Shown: positions 8,108-17,946 of the stretch, piece by piece
How positions within the stretch are numbered: position 1 is the first letter of the stretch
Layout: each line of letters starts with the position of its first letter
Origin: Phaeoceros laevis
Lineage: Eukaryota; Anthocerotophyta; Anthocerotopsida; Notothyladales
Direction: 5' to 3'
Length of the DNA stretch: 24,648 bases
Assembly (NCBI GenBank): GCA_049999765.1
Contig: JBNGIQ010007714.1
Span: forward strand, 1-24,648
Position numbers and translations under genes: made by a program
Notes under the pieces: generated by a model
Database searches by the model: none
Told to the model about the DNA's origin: nothing
Seen by the model: the letters and a program-made list of their open reading frames with translations, nothing else

Positions 8108-11100
8108 ATGCCAATAAATTGCACTCCGCTAGGCACGATGCTGTTTGCATTTGGATGTGCTATGAGCTTATGGTACTTGAGGTTTGGAGCAGCTAATTTT
8201 GGGCAGTGGGCTGAGTTGACATGTCTAGGCTCTTGGCAATGTAGGTGCTGGTCAGGATGTGGGAAAGAGTTGCGTCCTCGTCACCCTTGGTGGCAGGACG
8301 ATTATGTTTGACTGCGGGATGCATATGGGCTACCAAGACGAACGTCGCTATCCTGATTTCTCCATGATCTCGAAAACTGGCACCTACACCCAAGCGATTG
8401 ACTGTGTTATTATCACACACTTGTACTACTCGTTATTCGACACCTGCAGAAGCAATTTGAGACGTGCAAGTCGATTATTTATGAGGCTAACGAAACATGC
8501 CCTGCTGTGAGCTGTGCGCAGCCATTTGGACCATATTGGAGCCCTTCCATACCTGACTGAAGTATGTGGATATGATGGCCCAGTCTACATGACCGTAAGT
8601 TTTCTCAGCTTGAAAATGGAAGTGTCGTTCTTTTTTCGTTTTGGTTCTCAACAGCCAACAGATGCATAACTATTTTCATGTGGCAACGTCGGTGTCCTGA
8701 TGCCAGTACCCAACAAAAGCATTAGCACCCTTAATGCTTGAGGATTACAGGAAGGTTATGGTGGAAAGGAAAGGAGAGCAGGAACAATTCAGTGTTTTGC
8801 AAATCCATCAGTGCATAAAAAAAGGTTTGTGGCATTTTTTGTTAGAATCATGCACGATTGCATGTAGCCTGACATTCTCGGTGGGCCTTTCTGCGTGGGT
8901 TCCTGCAGCTCAATGCCTTCCGAGTGCTTTGAGCTAAGGGTACTTGGCGGAGGCATTCATTGGCTGCTAACGACTTTAAGCAATTTTGCAGTAATTGCTG
9001 TCAACTTGAGGCAGACAGTTGCCATCCAGGAAGATTTTGAGCTCCGAGCATATTATGCTGGGCATGTAAGTTGCACCGCAAACACTTCGGATCTTGATGC
9101 ACTACCTGTTTTAGTTTTTTTTAGTTATTCTGAACCTTGTTGTTTGATCAGGTTCTCGGAGCTGCCATGTTTTTTGTGAGGGCTGGTGACGACACAGTTG
9201 TCTACACAGGAGATTACAATATGACACCAGATCGCCATCTCGGGGCTGCTCAAATCGATAGTCTGAGGCCAGATCTTATTATCACTGAGTTTGTGTTCTC
9301 TCAAATGTTCACCGGGCTCAGTTTACTTTTCTCTTTATTGACTTGTCGCTGCCGGATTGTACTGGTCTCTAGTCAACAAGTGGGTTGGTTGTAGGTCTAC
9401 TTATGCCACAACAATACGGGATTCAAAACGAGCACGTGAAAGAGACTTCCTGAAAGCGGTATGAAATTGTTGACCCAACTTCAAGTTCGTCACCACTTCC
9501 ATTCTCAATTTGCTTGAAAGTTGTCTGGAAGGTCGTTAGCAATATCAACCTCGTGACTACATGGCATGTAGCCATTAATTAGTTTGTTGATGTTACTCTT
9601 GGCAGGTTCATGCTTGTGTTGCAGCAGGTGGGAAAGTGCTCATTCCAGTGTTTGCCCTTGGCAGGGCTCAGGTTTGAAAACGGAACTTTGAATGTAGGGT
9701 CACAACCTTAAGTTTTTTAGGGGACTACAGCTGCCTCAATTTTGTTGACAGGAACTCTGCATACTGTTGGACGAATACTGGGAGCGCACGAATCTCAAAG
9801 CTCCTATTTTTTTCTCTGCAGGTGCACATGCTCAGCTGACCTTACAGTAATAATATTATCTTATCAGTTATGCTTTCTAGTTGTACAGCCCTGCTGAATA
9901 TAGCCAATGAGCTTCCTTGCAGGTCTAACAATGCAGGCCAACGTGTACTATAAGCTGTTGATTAGCTGGACGAATCAGAAAGTCAAGGACACTTACTCGT
10001 CAAGGAATACGTTTGATTTTAAACATGGTATGATACTTTTTCCCTCTAAGAATGTGGCATCTTCTCTGTATAGTTTATGATAGGTGTTGTGGGTCTTCCT
10101 AATAAGTATTTCGCATTTCAGTTGCTCCATTTGATCGCTCGCAAATAGATGCCCCAGGACCTTGTGTCCTGTTTGCAACGCCTGGGATGCTCAGCGGTGG
10201 ACTTTCTCTGGAAGTATTCAAGCACTGGGCTCCATCGGAGCAGAACATGATCATATTGCCAGGGTCTCTTCTTGTTATTTCCTTGAACTGTCTTCTCTAT
10301 CTTATGTCAAGGACACAGTGCAATTCCCGTTGCCTTTCCTTCTGCAATATAGATAAAGCGCTAGAAGAATCACCGAAAATTGGCGTAGCAAAACTTAGGA
10401 AGACCCTTCCTGCCATCTCAGGTATTGCCATAAATGCAGGTATTGTATGGCTGGGACTGTCGGACATAAACTGATGTCAGGGAAGCCAACCAAAATTGAA
10501 CTGGACAAGCGGACGCAGATAGATGTTCGTTGCCAGGTCAGCAAAGGATAACGTCTCTCATTGTTTGGCCTCTTCTTCCTGTACTTTGCTCCTTGTAACA
10601 GTGGGGTCCGTGTGTGTCAGGTGCATCACTTGTCATTTAGTGCACACACAGATGCAAAGGGTATTATGGATCTGGTTAAGCACGTCGCTCCACGGAATGT
10701 GGTGCTTGTTCATGGAGAGAAGCCTAAAATTGCTGCTCTGAAAAGCAGAATAATTTCAGAGCTAAGTATCCCGTGCTTCGACCCTGCCAACCATGAAACG
10801 GTTAAGATTTCATCCCCAGATACTGTAAAAATCAGCATGTCGAAACGGTTTCTAGGTGAAGCTGCAGTATCTGGTGATTCATCTCGCCAGAACATCCCTG
10901 GTTCGTTGCTTGAAGGTTTGAAGTCTGATGAATGTTCCGCAGAACTGTGGACGACTGTGCCGCCGGTACGGACTAAGGTACCAGTGGAAGGAGCTCTTGT
11001 CACGGATTCCAACTCAGAGAAAAGGATTTTGCATGAATCGGAGGTGTCAGCTACTCTTGGTGTGGAGCAACACAAGCTGGGCTATAGTTGCCTTTGTCCG

Positions 11101-11838
11101 ATTTATGCAAGGAATTTGACAGCAGTACTCGCTGACCAACTGCCGGATGGTGGGCCTATGGAAGCATCCGAACTTTCCGCCAAGCTGCCAAGGCTTGAAG
11201 CTTCAACAGAGGGCATGCCAACTGCAAAACCGTTCTTGAACAAGGAGGTAACTGAGGAGCCAGAAACGAAGAGGTTCAGGGGGAGTTTGCAGAGGGTGTT
11301 GAGCCTTGATTTAGAACGTGTCCCTGAGGTGGAAGAGGGAGACGAATCTTGCTTAAACCTGGATTTGGAGGGACCTCCGTTTCGGAGTGTGCAAGGTTCT
11401 TCAACACTGGGTGGGTTCAGTAGCTCATCATGGAATCCGAATGCCGGCTTGTCGAACCCCAGGATTGATCTGGACATCAACGTGGTGCCAGATACTACGA
11501 ATATGGACAGCAGTCCTGATCTTGCAGTCAATTCGAGCCTGGCACCTGCTGGCAGGGAAACACCAGAGGCCACTTCGATTCTGCAAGGTGTTTACACAGC
11601 GCTGGTCAAGTGGCTTGGGCACAAAATTGTGGAGGGCCGTGATTGCATTAGAGGTGGGCGGACGTTGTCGGTGCGGGTTGCTCCCCTGTCACAGTTTGAT
11701 TCCAGTCACGATTTGGCATCGGCAGTTGAGTCAAGAAGGCTGATTGCTCTACTAAAGTGTGAGTGGGAAGAGGAAGATAACACTATAGCTCACAGGGTAT
11801 TGGGTCTGCTGAAAGGGATAGAACTGAAATTTGTTTAA
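8108..11838 (+). CDS. CPSF73-II: CPSF73-II / Integrator subunit 11-type metallo-beta-lactamase RNA endonuclease
   Basis: Thirteen exons rebuilt by homology and phase: 8108-8132, 8245-8422, 8522-8594, 8707-8824, 8992-9065, 9152-9288, 9395-9458, 9606-9671, 9752-9821, 9923-10027, 10122-10263, 10440-10536, 10621-11838; together 2367 nt, 788 residues. The family cuts pre-mRNA or snRNA 3' ends in the nucleus. Every metal and catalytic motif is intact: HFHLDH (67-72), H156 in YYAGH, D177 in YTGDYNM, E202 in ITESTYAT, H392 in FSAHTD and H414 in LVHGE; the beta-CASP domain lies between. Intron phases match exactly at all 12 junctions. The first intron begins with GC. The last exon codes for over 400 residues and includes a low-complexity insert (about 560-700) that makes the protein some 175 residues longer than Arabidopsis CPSF73-II; the insert carries LSLDL (610-614), LNLDL (628-632) and IDLDI (665-669). 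The C-terminus (CEWEEED...) still matches the family. CPSF73-I is excluded by the [10 protein letters not shown]-terminus. Confidence 0.93.
8133..8244 (+). other. non-canonical GC-AG first intron of CPSF73-II
   Basis: Exon 1 codes MPINCTPL plus one base (CTAG) and is followed by GCACGATG, not GT. Exon 2 starts after TGTAG at 8245 with GTGCTGGTCAGG. Joining them restores the family's strictly conserved LGAGQDVG with correct phase 1. No GT nearby gives this junction. GC-AG introns make up about one percent of plant introns. Confidence 0.7.
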
Positions 11839-12174
11839 CGCACTGTATTGAAACTCGTCTGAGAATGTTGAAGGTTCATAGACAGCAGCTAGCTTGTAAT
11901 TGCTAACAACTTTCCGGATAGACAAGATAAAGTCCTCAACTCTAACTTCCACCGCACACGCAGTGCGAATGATACATATGCATTTTATGAGAGCCCAAAG
12001 ATACAACATGCTGCACCTTAGCGATGCTACCATGTGGTAAGTCGACCGATCAACTTCAGCAGATCCCATCTTTTACGAACAAATAATTGTGGCTTCGCCT
12101 TTTGAATCACAATCCGAACATGTGAGCCCATTCGACACCCATAGCTCCCTCGAGATGCAGAACAAGAGCTTCTT
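11839..12174. other. convergent 3' intergenic region
   Basis: Lies between the stop codons of CPSF73-II (+) and the small membrane protein gene (-). It should contain both 3' UTRs. No gene, repeat or RNA structure is apparent. Confidence 0.5.
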
Positions 12175-12910
12175 CTAGCTGGATTGAGGTTGTTTCGCCG
12201 ATTCCTGCAACAAAAAATGCACCGGCTCAGGTGGTGCTTGCACTATCTCAGCACCTTCCTGCGTAACATATGACTGCAACGACGGGACACCTGGAACATG
12301 GACCGATGTCAAGGCCTGATCTCTACCACAGGTCTGGAACTGGAGCAGGTGCAACAGAACAGACGGGCTAGAACAAAAATCCGATAGCCGCAGCTGGTTA
12401 CCAACCTCAGTAGACGCACTCAACTTAGCTGCAGGTTTCGCCAAACCGGCAGTGATGCTCTCCAAACGGCCTATTCGCCCCTCCAGTTCGGCATGATAGC
12501 CTTCAGCCTGCCACCGCCCCTCCCGAATCGCCCTCGAGTTAGAGCTCTCATTCCCAGTGCTATATTGCGCCATTAAGCACGGTATACAATCTAAAAACAC
12601 CATGCCTGCTTGTGTACTGCAACAACAACATGATGCCAGCTGACAGTCACAACAAGGGACTCAACCCAATTCAATCCAATAATGATGCTGTTCTCTGAAA
12701 ATTCTGCTAGACACGTATTATGCAGACAAAACCACCGGGCAGCTAGAAAGCACACGCTTGAGACGCGCGGCAAATAGAGATAGAGTTGCTCGGCACCTGA
12801 TTTGCCAGACTCTTGTGGCTGGCCCACAGATCCTTCTGCAGCAGATACATCGAGGCGGCTGCTGCCACCGCGAATCCTGTGCAGAACGAGACAGCGCGCA
12901 CCCGGAACAT
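12175..12910 (-). CDS. small single-pass membrane / coiled-coil protein, function unknown
   Basis: Exon 1 is 12910-12797 (38 codons, from the ATG) and exon 2 is 12507-12175, joined by a 289-bp phase-0 GT-AG intron, giving 148 residues. Exon 1 codes a short basic start (MFRVRAV) and one membrane span (about 8-24, SFCTGFAVAAAASMYLL), then KDLWASHKSLANQ. Exon 2 continues as AEGYHAELEGRIGRLESI, a short amphipathic coiled coil. The second half looks less protein-like: a donor at 12405 (GAG|GTTGGT) and a strong acceptor ending at 12205 (TTTTTTGTTGCAG) would remove exactly 201 bp in frame, leaving an 81-residue protein ending ESAKQPQSS. I cannot tell which form is real. I do not recognise a named family; the layout resembles small organelle-membrane proteins of plants. 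It is head-to-head with mL43. Confidence 0.6.
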
Positions 12911-13121
12911 GATAGCGACGCACCGCTCTCCCCCAAGCGACCAGTTGGAGATTCGATTGCTTGGGCGTGGTCCAGCACCTGTACTAGGGCTCCCTTTCAA
13001 TCACTCTTTACTCCATCCATGTACAGCATCTGGTTAGGGTAGTATCTGGTTTGGCCAAGTATGTGAGGACACGATGTTCCCTTGATTAGGGCGGCGATCA
13101 GTTACCGCGCCTTTGCTGGAG
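12911..13121. promoter_or_regulatory. shared head-to-head promoter (membrane protein / mL43)
   Basis: Only 211 bp separate the divergent start codons, so both 5' UTRs and any promoter must share this space. A GGTTAGGGTAG stretch near 13032-13042 is one base short of a telo-box core. No TATA box is evident. Confidence 0.5.
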
Positions 13122-13736
13122 ATGGCGTTCAGGGGAGTCTGGCAGCTCAAGAAATTGGTGGTGAATTTTTGCGACTACTCTGGAAGCAGTCGCGGAACCA
13201 GGTCTGATCTTCGTGCTCGAGCTGCTCCCTGATGTGATCCGTAGCATTCTGGACGAGGTGTGAGATGATCGCTCATTTTTGCAGGGGTTTCATAGACACC
13301 ATTCTCCCTAGCTTCATCTCCGAGAACCCTCAGCTAGAGGTCACAACCCAGCTGTTAAGAGGTCGGCATCCCTACTTCAAAGGCTTTTTCGGTAGGTCCT
13401 CCACATTCTGTCGCAGCTGGTGAAAGGGCTGAGGGGTTGGTTGACTGTGAGGCACTTATGATGGATGTTCTGGATGAGCAGCAGGTATCGCACCCTGGTA
13501 ACTCGCTCTGGATGGAGTGACCTGGCTGCTATGTAAGTGCTTCGCTTGATTTTGGTTTTGCAGCGAACAAGAATGAAAGGGTAGTTGATCTGAGAAACTT
13601 GAGCAACAAGGAGGTATTGGTGCAAGCAACCAGGTTAAGAAATTCCTCCGGGAGAAAGGTAGTGAAGCTGAAGACACGGCATGTCACCCTGAAGCCGAGC
13701 ATTCAGGGCACTTGGACTCCAGATTTACAGCTCTAG
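13122..13736 (+). CDS. mitochondrial large-subunit ribosomal protein mL43 (L51/S25/CI-B8 fold)
   Basis: Three exons, 13122-13201, 13285-13391 and 13564-13736, with GT-AG introns of 83 and 172 bp in phases 2 and 1, code for 119 residues, the usual length of plant mL43. The start MAFRGVWQLKKLVVNFC is the family's conserved N-terminus. GSSRGTRGFID, ENPQLEVTTQLLRGRHPY and NKNERVVDLRNLSN follow, and the C-terminus GRKVVKLKTRHVT...SIQGTW is the most conserved part. The protein adopts a thioredoxin-like fold shared with the complex I subunit CI-B8 and sits in the mitochondrial large ribosomal subunit. It is nuclear-encoded and enters mitochondria, apparently without a long cleavable presequence. It is easy to miss because no exon exceeds 60 codons. 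Confidence 0.93.
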
Positions 13737-14010
13737 GGGTATCCGCTGACACTGCGTTGAAATGTGGACTTCACACGCAGGTCCTCACAAACATGGAACT
13801 GAAAATATCGGTGGCGTCGTGGATGAATCCGCATAGCTGGGTATTCGATGCTGATGATCTATCCCCTTAGTTGCGGCCTCTTTGTCCTGTGCAAATTTTG
13901 GCGGCCTCAACCTGATCAGACTAACCCCATTTAGGGATTAGGACCGAATGTTCACACCTTTTTCTTTTTCTTTGGGGGCAGAATTGTTGTTTGCGGAGGC
14001 GACTCCGTAG
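13737..14010. other. mL43 3' region
   Basis: No gene seen. It holds the mL43 3' UTR. A small stem (CGGAG/CTCCG) near 13994-14007 directly precedes the T-run that is the A-tail of SINE copy B. Confidence 0.5.
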
Positions 14011-14122
14011 TTTTTTTTTGTGAGCTTTTTTTTAGGGGAGCTCATTGTAGACATTAGATAGGCTTGAAGCACGTATCACATATGTCGCTATTGGCACGCC
14101 CACTACCACTAGGTTGTGATGG
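14011..14122 (-). mobile_element. tRNA-derived SINE, copy B
   Basis: Read on the minus strand it begins CCATCACAACCTAGTGGTAG (A-box-like CCTAGTGGTAGTGGG), has a B-box-like GCTTCAAGCCTA, then the tail AGCTCCCCTAAAAAAAAGCT and a run of nine A. It aligns with copy A over about 85 bp with scattered differences. Its 5' end lies 28 bp from the Harbinger-like element. Confidence 0.6.
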
Positions 14123-14149
14123 AGGGTAGGTTGTGCGCACTCGAGCTTA

Positions 14150-15304
14150 GGGCCTTTTCGCATGGTCCGGGACCCGGGCGTGGTGCGTCGGCTGCGTTGG
14201 CTGCGTTTGAAGGGGTGTTCACATAGCCTTTTCGGCCCGACCGTAGCCACTGTGCAGCATGCGCACAGCGCGGTGCAGTATGCGCACAGCGCGGTGGCGC
14301 CTAAAAAAAGGTTGCTGCGCAATGGCTGCGGTCGGCAACCACGCCTGCGCTTCTTTGCGCAGTCCAGTTAACTGACCACGACTGCCCGGGTGGCGCCGTG
14401 ACGGGCACCTAAACTTAACGTATGGGAGGTGCCTCCCATTATTTCGCGTAACTATGCGCGTAGATTCCCCAAACCCCGCGTTCCTCTCGCGCGCGCTCAT
14501 TTTCAGGTTCATCGTGCGAGGTTCCCAGCGCCGAGGATTTGTAAGCAAACACTTGTATGGCATTTATACCAATGATGAAGAACAAGAAGTGTGCTCAATA
14601 ATGTATGGAATTGAGGATATGAAATCATCATTATCTGGTGACAATAACTGGAACAAAAAATAAAAGGCGATGGATCCATGATGCTGACAGGATGAAGCGC
14701 TTGCCCTCTACAAAGCAAACCCCAATGAACCTTGGACAATAGCACGAACATGTGAGGGCATGAACAAGAGCACGAAGAAGTGAGGGCAGGGGCTGAAGAA
14801 ATGTGTGAAACGGGCTGAGAAAGTGAGCAAGTGAGTGTATTTCCTAATGTACCATTACAAATACCGGGCCGGGTGGTATCCACACCCGGGAAGTTAGCCC
14901 GCTCCTGCGCAGTGACCTCCTTTGTCGTCTTCCTAAAAGAGCACGTAAAGCGGCGTAAAAAAAATGACCTCCCCCTCTTTACGGGCCACTGCGCAGTCTG
15001 GGGACAAGGCTATGTGAACGCCCCATGAAACGCAGCCGGGCACGGGTCCCGGGTGTTCGCATGATGTAGAGCGAACGGGCTCGGGTCCCGGGTAACTTTG
15101 CCGTGCCACCGGCAGCAAGGGGGCGTGCACCGGCACCGCCCCTACCGTTCATGTAGATGGTTGACATGGTTACCGCCCCTACCTGCTGGAAGCGACCCGG
15201 GACGGTTTCCTGGGTCGTCTATATGAGCAACTTAAAAAGCCTGCCAGAGCGACACAAACTTGTCGTCTTGCATGAGAAGGGCCCGGGCTCATGCGAAACG
15301 GCCC
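14150..15304. mobile_element. Harbinger-like terminal-inverted-repeat element (non-autonomous, about 1.16 kb)
   Basis: The left end GGGCCTTTTCGCATG (14150-14164) and the reverse complement of the right end GGGCCGTTTCGCATG (15304-15290) differ at one base, and GC-rich similarity continues inward for about 12 more bases. Both ends are flanked by TTA (14147-14149 and 15305-15307), a 3-bp target duplication typical of PIF/Harbinger elements. A second inverted pair lies inside (14199-14230 with 15006-15037, 29 of 32 bases complementary), so the termini are complex or one element is nested in another. No transposase frame is visible; the interior is not coding. Confidence 0.6.
14252..14293 (+). repeat. 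21-bp tandem repeat inside the Harbinger-like element
   Basis: 14252-14272 and 14273-14293 are 21-mers (GTGCAGCATGCGCACAGCG plus CG) that differ at one base. Each contains the palindrome-like TGCGCA. Confidence 0.8.
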
Positions 15305-15362
15305 TTAACCTTGGAACCCATGGCACGAGGTCCCAATCGGTCTGAAAGCCGTGCAGAAAGAT

Positions 15363-15390
15363 TGGGTCGTCTATCCCACTAGACGACCCA
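15363..15390. repeat. perfect 11-bp hairpin
   Basis: TGGGTCGTCTA (15363-15373) is exactly complementary to TAGACGACCCA (15380-15390) with a 6-base loop. The same TGGGTCGTCTAT string also occurs at 15211-15222 within the neighbouring element, so the hairpin probably arose from transposon ends. Confidence 0.7.
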
Positions 15391-15392
15391 GT

Positions 15393-15467
15393 AAGCAACC
15401 TACGTAAGTGTGTGGCCTAGCTCTTAGCTCTTTTTGGGGAGCTCAGAAAGCAACCTAGGTAAGTGTG
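15393..15467 (+). repeat. 55-bp-period direct repeat ending in a SINE-tail-like segment
   Basis: AAGCAACCTACGTAAGTGTG (15393-15412) recurs at 15448-15467 with one change. Each copy is followed by a version of the SINE tail (AGCTCTTTTTGGGGAGCTCA at 15427-15446, and the tail of copy C at 15489-15510). The duplication therefore copied tail plus flanking sequence. Confidence 0.65.
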
Positions 15468-15482
15468 CGAAGATTCGAAGTT

Positions 15483-15588
15483 CTTTTTGGAGCTTTTTTA
15501 GGGGAGCTCATGCTTAATATTGATATAACATACTAAATAATTCACAAATTCCACTATCAGCAGGCACGCTACCATTGGCTGTGAATCA
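15483..15588 (-). mobile_element. tRNA-derived SINE, copy C (most diverged)
   Basis: On the minus strand it reads TGATTCACAGCCAATGGTAG (A-box region), then an AT-rich, decayed B-box region, then the tail AGCTCCCCTAAAAAAGCT. The tail and first 40 bases align best with copies A and B; the middle has drifted. Confidence 0.5.
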
Positions 15589-16486
15589 GGGAAAACTCAC
15601 TCATGACTTTGCTGCTCCCTTGAACCCTTGGGCACGTGGTCCCAAACGACCCGAGCGCCGGCCAGAAAACCTTGCCAGCTGCCAAGCCTTTAATTAGTAG
15701 AATCAGTGCTTACTAGGACTCCACGCCTTGGCATCCAAGGCTGGCTGTTAAGCATTTGGTTAGTAGGATGAGCAGTAACTAGGACACTGTACCAATCAGC
15801 CTGCAACAGGTTAGACAAGCGGGCATGTAGATTCCCAAGTTAGACAAAAATCTTATGTTTGCTGGCCTTGATGCTGTTAAGCCAAGTAATCTGAAAATCA
15901 GGTAACGAGCGGATACTGTCGAGCGATGATGCCATTGTAAAGTAGGATCCCCAACCCTCGTGCCAGGGTTGTAGAGCCTTGAGCTTCTTCTCCATCGACT
16001 TGCCATCGTACTTCTCTTGAGTGAGTTTCCACCTCGCTTGACAATTCAATTTAAGCTATGAGATCACACTAAAGAGGAGGATAGATAGAATGGTGGTCTC
16101 GCTATTGATTAGGAAGGCGCATCTTGCCTTCCAAACAAACCAAATACATATAAAGGAGCAATAACTGGCGATATGTTTCTACTTAGTACTCAAGAAACCG
16201 AAGAGGAAGTATTCCAGGTTGAGGGGTACCGAAAAGATAAAAATACTGAATTGTCCAAATTGTCCAAGTTGCATGGCAGGGAGTGCATGGCATCCACTAA
16301 ACAAAACAATAGCAGTAGGGGGTGTTCACGCCATATCGACTCCACAATGAGAATCGGGCGCACCACCACTTGATGTGCACTAATGAGAGTAGCAATCTTA
16401 CGACTGCCACCTTCATTAGCTGGCAGTAGACTCCACTCAGTAGATTTTCTAGATTTTCCACATTTTTCACATTTTCCACATTGTCA
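15589..16486. other. repeat-derived intergenic stretch
   Basis: No intact gene. About 15618-15668 is a diverged copy of 15309-15360 (both with TTGG/TTGAACCC, GGCACG and GGTCCCAA). Two related units (TTAGTAGAATCAGTGCTTAC and TTAGTAGGATGAGCAGTAAC) lie near 15693 and 15758. A LINE-like fragment is listed separately. Confidence 0.5.
15779..16049 (-). pseudogene. possible LINE-derived protein fragment
   Basis: A minus-strand frame reads ARWKLTQEKYDGKSMEKKL, then LKALQPWHEGWGSYFTMASS and SIRSLPDFQITWLNSIKAS, hits a stop after KHKIFV and continues as LGNLHARLSNLLQADWYSVL. The tryptophan-rich wording and the broken end recall the connector after the reverse transcriptase in plant LINEs, but I cannot assign it firmly. 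It shares strand with the LINE zinc-finger fragment at 19.2-19.6 kb. Confidence 0.3.
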
Positions 16487-16562
16487 AGTTGAGCAAGTTA
16501 AGCAAGTTGAGCATGTTGAGCATGTTGAGCATATTGAGCATAGTGAGCATATTGAGCATATG
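16487..16562 (+). repeat. 9-bp minisatellite, about 8 units
   Basis: Units of the form AAGTTGAGC / ATGTTGAGC / ATATTGAGC run in tandem with mostly single-base changes. Read in one frame it encodes Val/Ile-Glu-His triplets, but no gene context supports translation. An interrupted TTTTCCACA array precedes it (16445-16482). Confidence 0.8.
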
Positions 16563-16597
16563 TTGCTGCCATGCTAGCATTCTTGCATATAATGGAG

Positions 16598-17795
16598 GGG
16601 CCTAGGGACCAAGCCTATGACCGAGGTCAGCATACCCCATTATCATGGCAATCCATGCTGCTGCATCCCTTTTGACCAGACTGTCAAGCAGCTCACGTGC
16701 ATCTTTAAACTCACCACATTTTGCATACATATTGACGAGACACTTTGCATACATATTGACGAGACAGGTTCCTAGTACTACGTGACCTCAAGTAGCCCTC
16801 TCTCCACAATTCCTGGTCCACCTACCCGCATATCTCCTCAAAACAAGCTAGTGCCTTGCACCACATTTTGCATACAGTGCTTGCACACGCCTTCAGAAGG
16901 TAAGCAAACGTAAGATGGTCAGCCAAAATGAGGCCCGCCTACTCCATTTGTCCATACACAAAGCGCCTCTTGTCCATACCCGACTATCAGCACTGTCTTT
17001 GTGACCACATCCTTTGTGGCCATCCTGTCAAAAACCCAGCGTGCACCTTCCAGCTCACCACATTTGCATACATGTCCACCAGGCGGGTGACCAGCACTAC
17101 ATCATCCAGCAGACCTCTTTTGAGATTCTTCGAGTGCGGCTCCCTGCCCTCCTGTATGGCACCAGTGCTTGCAAACCATTTGGCCATATACAGCAAGCGC
17201 CTCTTGGCGGAGTCCTTGGTGTGCATACCCAGTGATTAGGGGATTCCATGTCACCACTCTTTGTGTCCATGCTGTTAAAAACCTGGCGCGCATCTTCCAG
17301 CTCACCAGATTTTGCACACATGTCCACTAGGCAGGTGCCAACAAGCAAGTCAGTAGGGTTGCGGCTATGCAACACATCAGAGTGTACCTTTCTGCCAGAT
17401 TCCAAGTCCGCGACAAATGCACAAGGGCAGCTACAAAGACGTAACCGGATATCCGCCTTCACTCCTGACTTACGCATCTCATGGTAGAGTTGTATGGCCT
17501 CCTTCGGTTTCCCGTGCTTAGCATGTGCAGAGATTATGGAAGACCACATGAAGGCACCTGGTTTCCCTACCCCAATTGCAAGCTTGACAGTGAGATCATG
17601 AAGTCGTCGCCCGAACACCAAATTTTTGTCAGCCCCGCATATCTGAATGACTCTGTACAACAGAGAGGAGGACACACGAGATTGTTTCTCCGCCAAGACG
17701 CTGAAAGTGTCCACTGCTGGACTTAGCTGCCCATACTCACAAAGTTGTTCGATTACAGCCTGAGCCATTCCGCACCCTTGGCACTCTGGCACCAT
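16598..17795 (-). pseudogene. decayed PLS-class PPR gene, several frameshifts
   Basis: Reading the minus strand from 17795, MVPECQGCGMAQAVIEQLCE begins a plausible N-terminus, followed by PPR wording (MWSSIISAHAKHGKPKEA, LVGTCLVDMCAKSGELEDA). Near 17420 two compensating indels scramble VTFVAAL into RLRLCSC. Near 17260 a 2-base loss shifts the frame before VVTWNPLITGYAHQG. Near 17053 one T is missing (CACATTTGC for CACATTTTGC), breaking DMYAK. Around 16721-16767 a 24-bp in-frame duplication repeats CLVNMYAK before GEFKDARELLDSLVKRD. PPR proteins bind organelle RNA and guide editing or splicing; this copy cannot be translated whole. Confidence 0.75.
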
Positions 17796-17946
17796 CGGAG
17801 CAGCTGCCTGCCCTGCTTTAGAGCAGGAGCACCTTCCTCACGCGCCGTGCCTGCAAAAAACAGGCCTGCTCCATCTTGCAAACAGTGTACTCATTCGTGA
17901 TCATTTGTGTGGTTCGTCTCTCGAAGACAGTCAACTGCGCATGGAC

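Noticed and set aside
11103-11573. 156-codon minus-strand frame
   Set aside because: Lies opposite the last CPSF73-II exon; Ser-rich shadow.
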